A DNA stretch of 64,000 bases. Source: an uncultured Lachnospiraceae bacterium. GTDB taxonomy: Bacteria; Bacillota; Clostridia; Lachnospirales; Lachnospiraceae. The position numbers and the translations under genes were made by a program. The DNA lies in assembly GCA_903789615.1 (NCBI GenBank), contig CAIFEV010000002.1, positions 62,001 through 126,000 on the forward strand, written 5' to 3'. Shown in pieces: positions 38,231 to 46,601 of this stretch (position 1 is its first letter; each line of letters opens with the position of its first letter). Below the pieces are notes generated by a model, which was not told the DNA's origin, did no database searches, and saw only the letters and a list, made by a program, of their open reading frames with translations.

Positions 38231-40303
38231 TTATCTCCGGATATCCCCTTCAATCTTACTGTAGTCAATCACCGTCTCACTCCCGTCCGTCATGACCAGC
38301 GTCACCGGACCGTACCCGCCGCAGCGCTGCGGATCCGTATAGCGGATTTCTTTCACCGGGAACAGCTCGTCGTCTGTGAAGTCGGTGAGATCTCCCTTCG
38401 TAATCGTCTGGGAGATGAGGATGCATTTGTCATATCCGTACTGCTTCTGCCGGACGGTCTTTGCGTAGATGACTATTGACTTTTCGGAATCCGGGTTGGT
38501 GCCGGTGCTGCTGTACGTATCCAGTTCGCTCCAGCCGTCAAAGATGGTCATCGCGAGCTGGCGCGCATGGCCTGTATGGTCGTGTCCCTTGAGAACGATC
38601 GCGCGGAATGTCAGGTCTTTGCACCGCTTTTCGCGGCGGATGATCTGCGTGCCGTTGTCCGGGAATCCAAACGACCCGAGGGTGAGCGCCCACGGCCGCT
38701 GGTAGGTGCGGTAGCGGTCGGCGCGGATGAGGCCATACGGCACGGTGAAATCTGCCAGGTCAAGAGCGGTCTTCCAGCACAGCTCGCCGCGGTTGCTGTA
38801 GTCAAAGTAGGCCCGGCGGTAGAGGACGCCTTCCTCCTGTCCGTGCCAGAAGACGGCGTTTGTGCGCTTCACCTTGTCAAATGTCAGATCGTGCAGCACA
38901 TACTGCTGCGACTCGATGTCCGGCTGTGTGGATGCCTCCCACGGGAACTTTGTGGAGTACACGAGCTTTCCGTAGTTCCACATGCCGTGGATGTTGTCCT
39001 CGTCCGTCACCACCTTGCCGGTGCGCATCTCGGTCGTACCGTTGGCGGCGTGGTTGGCGATGGCAAGCGCCGGACCATTTAACACCGTGAGCGTCACATC
39101 CTTTTCTCCCATCTTCTCCCAGACGCCGTTCTCTTCCTTGGCCGTCCAGAACGGGTCGTCCTCCGGCAGGTCCAGGCAGAAGAACGCCTTGCCCATCCAG
39201 TACGGCGACTCCGCGCAGGAGTACCCCTGCACCAGCGGCAGGAACGAACGGTAAAAGCCGAGCGTCGGAACACCCGGCGTGCTTTCATCTGCGCTCCACA
39301 GGAAGTCGTCGCGCTCAAGGAACTGCAGAAGCGATCCCGAAGCAATCCGGCGCGCAAGACCCGGATTTACCGATGCGTGTTTCAGCAGGCGGTTCATGGG
39401 GAACGCACTCGTCGCGGCGAACCGGTAGATGCAGCTGCGTCCCCACATGTTCGTGAAGCCGTCCGCGTCGAAATTGCGGTCGTACGTCTGCATCAGCCGG
39501 TTCTGGTTTTCCTCAAACCGCGCGGCGATGTACGGCTCCTCTTTGTAGCCGTACCAGTTGTTCCAGATGACCGTGTACACGTTGAACGCCCAGCAGGAAT
39601 AGTAGTCAAACCCGAAACCGTCGCGGTACCACCCGTCGCCGCAGTAGTAGCTGAGAATCGCGCAGGCGTGATCCCGCATCTTGTCCGCGTCAATCGGATA
39701 CCCGTACTTGTACAGGAATGCGTAGTCCAGCATGTTGAAGAGCCGCCAGTTCTGCGGAACCGTGTTGCCTCCCGCGTAGTCCGTGAGGAACTTCGCGATG
39801 ATGTCCTTTTCTTCCTTCGTGTATGTGTCCCAGATCTGCTCGTGGCACTCGTCCAGACAGATGACCAGTGCGCAGGTCTCCACCGTCTGCTGATAACAGG
39901 CGATCGGATCCGTCCCGCCGTACTCCCGGTCCATGTCCGAGTAGTAGCGCACAAAGTTCGGGTCGCCCGGCGTCACGCTCTTTAAAATCTGCTTCTTATA
40001 GTAGTCACGCAGCTTAATGCCGCCGATTTCAATGTCCGGGTTGTCTTTGATGAGCGGCGCCGCGATGAAAAATGTACGCGTAATCCCCTCAAAATACTCC
40101 GCCTGCACTTTCCAGGCCGGCGTGTTTTTATTCGGATAGGTTACCTCCGTCTCATAGCGCGGAACCACACACGGTGAATCCTCTGACGGCAGGTTGCAGA
40201 ACACCCCCTCAAGCATGTAAACGCCCGCCTCGATCCAGGACTTTCTCGTCATGCCGGTGTAGGGACTGAGCGTAAAATCCAGATTCTTCGGTTCAAACTT
40301 CAT
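38231..40303 (-). CDS. DUF2264 family protein, probable glycoside hydrolase
   Basis: A 690-aa cytoplasmic protein (no signal peptide). The first 380 residues have the helical, aromatic-rich pattern of an (alpha/alpha)6 barrel (DYAGGNTVPQNWRLFNMLD, WYRDGFGFDYYSCWAFNVY, MWGRSCIYRFAATSAFP). The rest is a beta-sandwich tail. This matches DUF2264-containing proteins, which I recall being linked to CAZy GH154 (beta-glucuronidase), although I could not verify this. The position between GH2 and the isomerase in a module with GH88 supports action on uronate-containing oligosaccharides. It starts six bases after the GH2 stop, so it is translationally coupled. Confidence 0.75.
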   Translation of the reverse strand: MKFEPKNLDFTLSPYTGMTRKSWIEAGVYMLEGVFCNLPSEDSPCVVPRYETEVTYPNKNTPAWKVQAEYFEGITRTFFIAAPLIKDNPDIEIGGIKLRDYYKKQILKSVTPGDPNFVRYYSDMDREYGGTDPIACYQQTVETCALVICLDECHEQIWDTYTKEEKDIIAKFLTDYAGGNTVPQNWRLFNMLDYAFLYKYGYPIDADKMRDHACAILSYYCGDGWYRDGFGFDYYSCWAFNVYTVIWNNWYGYKEEPYIAARFEENQNRLMQTYDRNFDADGFTNMWGRSCIYRFAATSAFPMNRLLKHASVNPGLARRIASGSLLQFLERDDFLWSADESTPGVPTLGFYRSFLPLVQGYSCAESPYWMGKAFFCLDLPEDDPFWTAKEENGVWEKMGEKDVTLTVLNGPALAIANHAANGTTEMRTGKVVTDEDNIHGMWNYGKLVYSTKFPWEASTQPDIESQQYVLHDLTFDKVKRTNAVFWHGQEEGVLYRRAYFDYSNRGELCWKTALDLADFTVPYGLIRADRYRTYQRPWALTLGSFGFPDNGTQIIRREKRCKDLTFRAIVLKGHDHTGHARQLAMTIFDGWSELDTYSSTGTNPDSEKSIVIYAKTVRQKQYGYDKCILISQTITKGDLTDFTDDELFPVKEIRYTDPQRCGGYGPVTLVMTDGSETVIDYSKIEGDIRR

Positions 40304-40309
40304 GACTTT

Positions 40310-42007
40310 TCACTCCTCAAAATAATTTCCGATACGCTTGTAGATCTTCTTTACACTCTCATACGCGAGCTTGCGGCGGCGGTACTCGTCGACGATACCC
40401 TTGTTGTTCATCGTTCGCGGCCGGTTCGAAAACCACTCGCGGCTGACGCGCACATCGGCGAACTGCCAGATGAACACGCCGCTGATGCCCTTCGTCCCGA
40501 AGACCGCCCGAAGCTGATGATCCAGCACCTCCGCCTGATAGTCTTCCGTCCACGGATCCAGACTCTGAGAGCGGAAGCCGTAGATGCCGCCCGCTCCGAT
40601 CTCCGTGATAAGAAAAGGTTTCCCGGCACCCTTCGTCTCATTCTGCACCCAGTCGTAATTCTCCTTCACCCACTCCTGCGCCGTCTTGTCCTGCACATAC
40701 CACTCCGGATACAGGTTATAGGAGACGATATCCGGCAGATCCAGGCAGATGTCCTTAAAGAACTTGCAGCTGGCGGACGAAACCGGGCGCGAGGCGTCCA
40801 TCTCCCGCAGGATGCCGTACTGCTTCGCATAACACTCGCGGCCGTACTTCGTCTCGCTCGCGCACTCGTTCAGAATGCCCCAGACGAAGATGGAAGGATG
40901 GCTGATGTGCGCGTCCACCATCTCCCGGGTCACGGCCTCTTCCTGCGGCTCGAAGTTCGGATTTCTCATCTGCTCTTCCGAAAGCCCCCGCGCGTGATTC
41001 TCCTCCCACACAAGGATTCCCTGCTCGTCGCACAGGTCAAGGAACCGCTCGTCGTTCGGATAGTGCGTGGTGCGGACCGCGTTGCCGCCGAGGTCTTTGA
41101 TAATCGCAAGGTCTCCCTGCAGAACCGCCAGCGGCAGGGCGCATCCGAACAACGGATGGTCCTCATGCCGGCAGAATCCCTTGATGCGAAGCTTCCGGCC
41201 GTTTAACAGGATGTCCTGCCCCTGTATACGGATCTCACGGAACCCCGTCCGCTCAATCAGGTCATCGATCGCTTCGGTCCCGCCCTGCTCCCCGCTCTTT
41301 GCGAGGACCGCGTGCACGCAGTAAAGTTTGGGATGCTCCGGCGCCCACTCCGTCACGCCTTCTGCCGAAATCGTCACATCCGCGTCAGCGCGACCGTCCG
41401 CGTCCGTCGTCACCTCGGTATCCACCGAACCGACACCAGGCACCTGCACAAGAAGGGTGAAGTCTTCGCCCACCTCAAACGAGCGGACCCTTACATCCGC
41501 GTGCAGCTTCCACCCGTCTTCCGTTTTCTCCGGCACGGCGTGAAGAGAATCAATCCACGCGCCGTCAAGCTTCTCCAGACTCACGCCGCGGTTGATGCCG
41601 CCGTAGGTCATGTAGTCATTGGGCACATGCAGCGCGCTTTTTTTACTGAACCGGTTGTCGACCGTCACCTTCAGGTGATGCGTGCCGGGCTTCAATCCCC
41701 GCGCGATGCAGGTAAAAGGTGTGAAGGCGTTGTAGTGCTCACCCAGGAGCTCTCCGTCCACATACACGCGGCCGGTGTGGCTCACTCCCTCAAACGCCAG
41801 GCGGAGGTCCCCCTCCGCCTCAAAGTCTCTTTCAAAATCTCCCTCGCCGCGGTACGACTCAAATCCCGGAATCGTCTCCCAGCAGCACGGAACAACCACC
41901 GGGTACGACTGTCCCGCGTTTTCCCCTGAAAGCGGCGTGAATGTCCAGCCGCTGCCGGACAGATCCTGCGTCCTGCGGACGGCGTGTGTGGCAAATGTGC
42001 GGATCAT
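40310..42007 (-). CDS. Glycoside hydrolase family 2 (beta-glucuronidase/galactosidase type)
   Basis: A 565-aa intracellular GH2 enzyme. A jelly-roll sugar-binding domain (about 20-170, with NRFSKKSALHVPNDYMTYGG) is followed by an immunoglobulin-like domain and a TIM barrel. The barrel starts with RIKGFCRHEDHPLFG and NAVRTTHYPND. The acid/base Glu is in WGILNECASE (about 378), and the nucleophile Glu in FLITEIGAGG (about 468). The length and NECA motif fit the beta-glucuronidase-like group better than large LacZ, and the locus context favours glucuronide or galacturonide cleavage. I place the start at 42007 (AAAGGA upstream); longer in-frame starts would overlap the permease and have no ribosome site. 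Confidence 0.85.
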   Translation of the reverse strand: MIRTFATHAVRRTQDLSGSGWTFTPLSGENAGQSYPVVVPCCWETIPGFESYRGEGDFERDFEAEGDLRLAFEGVSHTGRVYVDGELLGEHYNAFTPFTCIARGLKPGTHHLKVTVDNRFSKKSALHVPNDYMTYGGINRGVSLEKLDGAWIDSLHAVPEKTEDGWKLHADVRVRSFEVGEDFTLLVQVPGVGSVDTEVTTDADGRADADVTISAEGVTEWAPEHPKLYCVHAVLAKSGEQGGTEAIDDLIERTGFREIRIQGQDILLNGRKLRIKGFCRHEDHPLFGCALPLAVLQGDLAIIKDLGGNAVRTTHYPNDERFLDLCDEQGILVWEENHARGLSEEQMRNPNFEPQEEAVTREMVDAHISHPSIFVWGILNECASETKYGRECYAKQYGILREMDASRPVSSASCKFFKDICLDLPDIVSYNLYPEWYVQDKTAQEWVKENYDWVQNETKGAGKPFLITEIGAGGIYGFRSQSLDPWTEDYQAEVLDHQLRAVFGTKGISGVFIWQFADVRVSREWFSNRPRTMNNKGIVDEYRRRKLAYESVKKIYKRIGNYFEE

Positions 42008-42098
42008 AGTATGCAATATTCCTTTCATTACACGAAGGAGTCCGGAAGAAACGGCACGGGGCCGATATTCTCCCGGATACTCCCATTTGTCATATACT

Positions 42099-42926
42099 TT
42101 ATCCCTTGATACCGGCTGCCGCAATGCCCTGCACAAAGTACCTCTGGAGGAAGATGAAAAGTACGAAGACAGGGATGAGAGAGACGGTGGCGGCTGCCAT
42201 GATGAGCGCATAGTTGGATGAATACTGCGTATTGAACATACGGAGCATCAGCTGCACAGTCTTCTTGTTGGAAGAGGACAGGTAGATGAGCGGTCCCATG
42301 AAGTCGTTCCACTCGAACACGAAGCCCTGGATGATAAGCGTCGCGACGGCCGCTTTGGACAGCGGAAGCATGATCTTGGCCCAGATGCCGTATTCACTGA
42401 GCCCGTCGATGCGGGCGGCCTCCAGAAGTTCGTTTGGTATGCCGATGTAGAACTGCCGCATCAGGAACACGCCGGTTGCCGTGAAGGACTGCATCAGAAT
42501 CAGTCCGACAAGCGAATCCGTAAGCCCCATGTTCTTGATCATGATGAACTGCGGAACCATGTATACCTGCCACGGAATCGCGATCGTCATAACATAGCAG
42601 AGGAATATGGTGTCGCGGCCCTTGAACGTCAGCTTGGCAAATGCATACGCCGCAAAGCTGGACGTGATAACCTGCAGGGCAGTCGCAACAACCGTGATGA
42701 CAATGGTATTGCGGAAGCCGATCAGAAGCGGAACTTTTTTCCAGATCTTGACGTAATTGGACCACTTCGGATTGGTTGGAATCCACTGAATCGGGAACGC
42801 GAACACGTCCTTCTCCGCCTTCAGTGAAGCGGAGATCATCCAGGCGAACGGCACCAGCATTCCGATGGCGAGGAGGATCAGGACAATATAGAGAATAATC
42901 TTTCCGATAATTTGTTTCTTTGTCAT
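42099..42926 (-). CDS. CUT1 carbohydrate ABC permease (MalG type), module A
   Basis: A 275-aa six-helix inner-membrane permease. The EAA loop that contacts the ATPase is LLEAARIDGLSEYGIWAKI (about 183-201). The conserved IPWQVYMVPQF and C-terminal YFVQGIAAAGIKG tail are typical of MalG/LacG-type proteins. The start at 42926 is supported by GAGGTG; a longer in-frame start reads into the neighbouring gene's end. It pairs with the 42940-43875 permease and the frameshifted binding protein. No ATPase gene is present, as usual for CUT1 systems sharing an MsmX-like ATPase. Confidence 0.92.
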   Translation of the reverse strand: MTKKQIIGKIILYIVLILLAIGMLVPFAWMISASLKAEKDVFAFPIQWIPTNPKWSNYVKIWKKVPLLIGFRNTIVITVVATALQVITSSFAAYAFAKLTFKGRDTIFLCYVMTIAIPWQVYMVPQFIMIKNMGLTDSLVGLILMQSFTATGVFLMRQFYIGIPNELLEAARIDGLSEYGIWAKIMLPLSKAAVATLIIQGFVFEWNDFMGPLIYLSSSNKKTVQLMLRMFNTQYSSNYALIMAAATVSLIPVFVLFIFLQRYFVQGIAAAGIKG

Positions 42927-42939
42927 GATGCACCTCGAA

Positions 42940-43875
42940 TTATAAGTAATCCGTGAAGCGCTTCTCAACGCGGAACTGGATGAGTGTCACGCAAGCGACG
43001 ATAACGAAGAGCACCATGGCCACGGCGCTGGCGTATCCGAACTTTCCGCTGACAAATGCGCTGTTATAGATGTGATAAGCCAGGACCTTGGTTGCCTCAC
43101 CGGGGCCGCCCTGCGTCGTGATATACATGATGTCATACGACTTGAAGGTAGCGACAATCAGCATCATCAAATTGAAGAACGTCGTCGGTGTTATGCATGG
43201 CCAGGTCACATGGAGGAACTGCTGCCATTTGTTGGCACCGTCGAGAGCTGCCGCCTCATAGAGTTCCGGGTTTACTCCCTGCAGTCCTGCGAGATATACG
43301 ATCATGTAGTATCCCATACCCTTCCAGACGGTCAGACCGATAATTGTCGGCATAGCCCAGGTCTGGGATGCCGCCCAGCGGGGCGGATTAGCGATGCCAA
43401 GAGCCATCAGGATGCTGTTTATCGGCCCCTTGTCCGGGTTGAACAGCGCCATCCACACGACGGCCACAGCGACCAGAGACGCGACATATGGGAAGAAGAA
43501 TACGGAGCGGAAGAATGTCCGGCCTTTAATCGGCTTGTTCACCAGAATCGCGAGGAGCAGGGCGATGAAAAGTGTAACCGGTACCGTCACAACCGTGTAG
43601 TACAGAGTATTCTTCAGTGAAATCCAGAAGCTCTTGTCCTGGGTGAACATCTGGATGAAATTATCGAGCCCGACGAATTTGATTCCGGTATTTCCCGCAC
43701 CCCAGTCACAGAGGCTGAGCACAAGAGAAAACGCAATCGGAACAAATGTGAAAACCATGAATCCGATCAGGTTGGGAAGCAGAAACGAGTACGCTATCAG
43801 TGTGCGGTGCCTCTGCAGTGATCCCTTCTTCTTCGGAGCGGCAGCGGCGGCTGCCTTTGCGCTTGTATCGCTCAT
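42940..43875 (-). CDS. CUT1 carbohydrate ABC permease (MalF type), module A
   Basis: A 311-aa permease with a short Ala/Lys-rich cytoplasmic N-terminus followed by six helices (first: LIAYSFLLPNLIGFMVFTFV). The EAA loop is ELYEAAALDGANKWQQF. It forms the translocation channel with the MalG-type partner 13 bases downstream. The start could be GTG 43881 or ATG 43875; AGAGAG is better spaced for the ATG. A hairpin separates it from the binding-protein gene upstream. Confidence 0.92.
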   Translation of the reverse strand: MSDTSAKAAAAAAPKKKGSLQRHRTLIAYSFLLPNLIGFMVFTFVPIAFSLVLSLCDWGAGNTGIKFVGLDNFIQMFTQDKSFWISLKNTLYYTVVTVPVTLFIALLLAILVNKPIKGRTFFRSVFFFPYVASLVAVAVVWMALFNPDKGPINSILMALGIANPPRWAASQTWAMPTIIGLTVWKGMGYYMIVYLAGLQGVNPELYEAAALDGANKWQQFLHVTWPCITPTTFFNLMMLIVATFKSYDIMYITTQGGPGEATKVLAYHIYNSAFVSGKFGYASAVAMVLFVIVACVTLIQFRVEKRFTDYL

Positions 43876-43898
43876 AATCACTCTCTTTTCTTAAAAGA

Positions 43899-43938
43899 AT
43901 TCCCACCATACCTGCTGCCGGCATGGTACGGTGGGAAT
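43899..43938 (-). terminator. Hairpin between binding protein and permease, module A
   Basis: attcccaccatacc (43899-43912) pairs with ggtacggtgggaat (43925-43938) with one mismatch, around a 12-nt loop. It follows the binding-protein stop by about 40 bases. It has only a modest T-rich tail on the minus strand (cttttaag...), so partial read-through to the permeases is likely. Confidence 0.65.
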
Positions 43939-43978
43939 ATACATGTAACTCAGAACAGATGATACTCTTTGTTCCGGC

Positions 43979-45273
43979 TTACTTAAGCGCGCTCACGCGG
44001 CTCTTCAGATTGGCAATACCCTGCTCCGCTGTCTCGGTTCCGGTCATGATAGCGCTGTGCTCTTCCTGGAAGATCTGGTCGATGTCTCCGCCGTTCTTGT
44101 CCATCGGGAATTCGATGATGTACTTGTCGATGTTGATGTACTTGGAGAGGCCTTCCGGCGCATACTCGTTGGTGTTGTGCAGGTTATCAAAGATCTCATT
44201 GATCTTGTCGGAGCTGTAGCCCGGAAGAACACCGGTTCCTGCGAGAACTTCTGCGCCTTCCTCACCGCAGATGTACTTGATGAAGGTCCATGCAGCTTCC
44301 GGATTCTTGCCGTAAGCGCCCATCGTAACCGGTGTCACGCCGCCGACGGCTGCCTTGTTGTCTGTTCCGGCATCACTCGGAAGCGAGCACACGCCCCAGT
44401 TAAAGTCTGCATTCTCAACGAGCATGTTGATGAACCATGTGCCCATCTGCATCATCGCAACAGACTGGTTGTAGAATACGCCGCTGTAATGGATGTTCGA
44501 CGCCTTCAGAGAGCCGTAATCCATGACATAGCCCTTGCTCTGCATGTCAAGAATCGTGTTGTAGGCGCTCAGAAGCGAATCATAGGTGTCCGGCTTTGTC
44601 TCATCAAATGTCCCGTCGCGTCTTGCATACATGTAGGCATTGGACGGCCAGGTATGAATGTGTGCGCCGTAAACCTTGTCGTTGCCCTCGCCCTTCGTCA
44701 TCTTCGCTGCCAGCTCTTCATACTGGGCAAGCGTCATGCCGTCCTTCGGATACTCGACGCCCGCAGCGTCAAACAAATCCTTGTTGTAGTACAGAAGGTT
44801 GTTGTCCTTGCGGAACGGAACACCGTATGTCTTGCCGTCAACCGAAAGAGAATCAATGAGTCCGGAATACGCATTCTTGTTGAAATCACTGTCACCGTTC
44901 ATGTACTCGTCAAGAGGCTTCAGATGGCCCTGTGAAATCAAGGTGGACATTGTCGGAAGATCCTTGATGAATACAACATCATAGTCCTCATTGCCTGCAA
45001 GCTGTGTCTTGATGGATGTGATGTACTCATCCGCCGAGAACTCGACCGGCTCGATCTTGATATCCGGATACTTTTTCTGGAATGCCTCAAAGATCGTCTT
45101 GTAATATTCGCTGTTGGAGTAGTCCCAGAGTGCGACGCGGATGGTTCCGCTGCCTTTGTGGTGCTTCCTCCTGCCGCACCGGTTGTTGTTGTGCCGGATG
45201 AACTTCCGCATCCGGCCATGGATGCTGCCATCAGTGCTGTCAGAACGGCAGCTGTCACTTTCTTTGCTCTCAT
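43979..45273 (-). pseudogene. Extracellular sugar-binding lipoprotein, frameshifted, module A
   Basis: The start at 45273 has a perfect AAAGGAGG and gives a lipoprotein signal (LTALMAASMAGC, then a Thr/Gly-rich linker). After STTKA, at about 45152-45157, the frame must shift by one base to continue as GSGTIRVALWDYSNSEYYK, the first strand of a family 1 solute-binding protein (about 410 aa to the end ...LKSRVSALK). Each half is intact on its own, but the mature domain has no signal peptide in frame. A one-base loss next to AAAGG, programmed -1 slippage on A-AAG, or a sequencing error would all explain it. It is the binding component for the module A permeases. Confidence 0.82.
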
Positions 45274-45322
45274 GTAAATTCCTCCTTTATATCCTGACCC
45301 TGCGCTTGAAGCGCAGTAATTC

Positions 45323-46486
45323 TTACCAGATGAAAAGTTCCGTACCACAGAGCTTGTAAACTGCTTCGATGAAATAGTAGTCACCGTAGATGATCGTGAA
45401 ATCGTGTTCCTTGTCGTGATAGGCCGCAGTGCACTTTTCCAGCAGTTCATCTCTTGTTTCATCCCAGCAGCACCGCTTCGCGTCAAGCGTCTTTAAAAGT
45501 GCCAGAGCCTCGTCAAGATACTTCTTCGCTCTCGCCGCGTCATCCTCACACTTAGCCAGCTCAATCAGTCCGCACGCCGTGATCGCAGCCGCCGTGGAAT
45601 CTTCCCACGGAATGTCCTCCGGCTGGCAGTAGTCGACCGGCACAAGACTACTCTCAGGTATCACGGAAAGAACATAGTCCGCAATGCGCTCCGCCGTCTT
45701 CCGGTACGCTTCCCGGCCACTGTGCAGAAAACTCAGCGTGAATCCGTAGATTCCCCAGCTCTGTCCCCGCGTCCACGAGGAATCCGGCGACAGCCCCTGC
45801 CCATCGACAGCCCCCAGCACCTCGCCGGTGTTTATGTCAAAGTTCACAATGTGATTTACCGAACCGTCTTCCCTGACAAATGCCTTCATCGCCGTTTCCG
45901 CATGTGCCATGGCGATCTGTGCGAATCTCGGATCCTCTGTCACACTGCTCGCCCAGTACAGAAGCGGAAGGTTCATCATGCAGTCGATGATCGCATACCC
46001 CCGTCTGTCCCGGTCATCGAAAGCATTCCAGGCCCGGATGAAGCGCCCGGCCAGATTGAACCGTCCCGCCATATTGGCTGCCGCCAGCAGTGCCCGGTTT
46101 TCCGACTCCGGATTCTTTTCTACCCTCCAGTGCGCCACCGACGTGGGAAGCCACCGGAATCCGCTGTCATGATCCATCACGGCATAATTCATGAGAACCG
46201 GGTCAAGCTTCTTCTCGACTTTCAAAGCTTCTTCCCGGTAGAGTTCCTCTCCGGAAGTATGGTACAGCTGCCAGAGGATACCGCCCCAGAATCCATTGGT
46301 CCACCAGCCGATTTTCTCCGGGGAAGAGCAGTCATCAAAAACGCCGTCCTGCGTCTGATACGGAATCTTATCTCTCGAGCGGCCGACAACCTGCTTCATC
46401 TTTCCGGCAATTTTACCGGAAACTCCTGCAGCCCACTCTCTGTCAGAAGCATCCAGCATTGTCTGAATATTCATGCTTTCACACAT
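45323..46486 (-). CDS. GH88 unsaturated glucuronyl hydrolase, module A
   Basis: A 387-aa (alpha/alpha)6-barrel enzyme of normal GH88 length, without signal peptide. The two catalytic Asp of the family are visible in MDHDSGFRWLP (Asp107) and IIDCMMNLPLLYW (Asp168). WWTNGFWGGILWQLY lines the substrate pocket. It removes the 4,5-unsaturated uronic acid left by polysaccharide lyases, by hydrating the double bond. It is the first gene of module A, divergent from the sensor kinase. Start: ATG 46486 has GAGAGG almost touching it, so ATG 46474 (MNIQTM) is an alternative. It is homologous to 50487-51650. Confidence 0.92.
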   Translation of the reverse strand: MCESMNIQTMLDASDREWAAGVSGKIAGKMKQVVGRSRDKIPYQTQDGVFDDCSSPEKIGWWTNGFWGGILWQLYHTSGEELYREEALKVEKKLDPVLMNYAVMDHDSGFRWLPTSVAHWRVEKNPESENRALLAAANMAGRFNLAGRFIRAWNAFDDRDRRGYAIIDCMMNLPLLYWASSVTEDPRFAQIAMAHAETAMKAFVREDGSVNHIVNFDINTGEVLGAVDGQGLSPDSSWTRGQSWGIYGFTLSFLHSGREAYRKTAERIADYVLSVIPESSLVPVDYCQPEDIPWEDSTAAAITACGLIELAKCEDDAARAKKYLDEALALLKTLDAKRCCWDETRDELLEKCTAAYHDKEHDFTIIYGDYYFIEAVYKLCGTELFIW

Positions 46487-46523
46487 TCCTCTCTGTGAGG
46501 TGCCATTTCTTTATGATGGTGTT

Positions 46524-46552
46524 ATTATAATTTCGTAACTTTTTTGTGAAAA
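46524..46552 (-). promoter_or_regulatory. Module A promoter
   Basis: On the minus strand TTTTCA (46547-46552), 17 bases, then TATAAT (46524-46529), about 40 bases before the GH88 gene. Confidence 0.65.
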
Positions 46553-46558
46553 TACACT

Positions 46559-46579
46559 TTTCCATTCAGTTCATGGAAA
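46559..46579. promoter_or_regulatory. Inverted repeat in the divergent control region
   Basis: tttccat-tcagttc-atggaaa, a perfect 7-bp inverted repeat, lies between the module A -35 and the start of the kinase gene. It is a reasonable binding site for the AraC-type response regulator encoded next door. Confidence 0.45.
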
Positions 46580-46601
46580 TTTTTTAGGTAATTCTGCACA
46601 T

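Noticed and set aside
38139-46486. A missing ATPase gene for the sugar ABC systems.
   Set aside because: CUT1 systems in Firmicutes commonly share one MsmX-like ATPase encoded elsewhere, so its absence from all three modules is expected.
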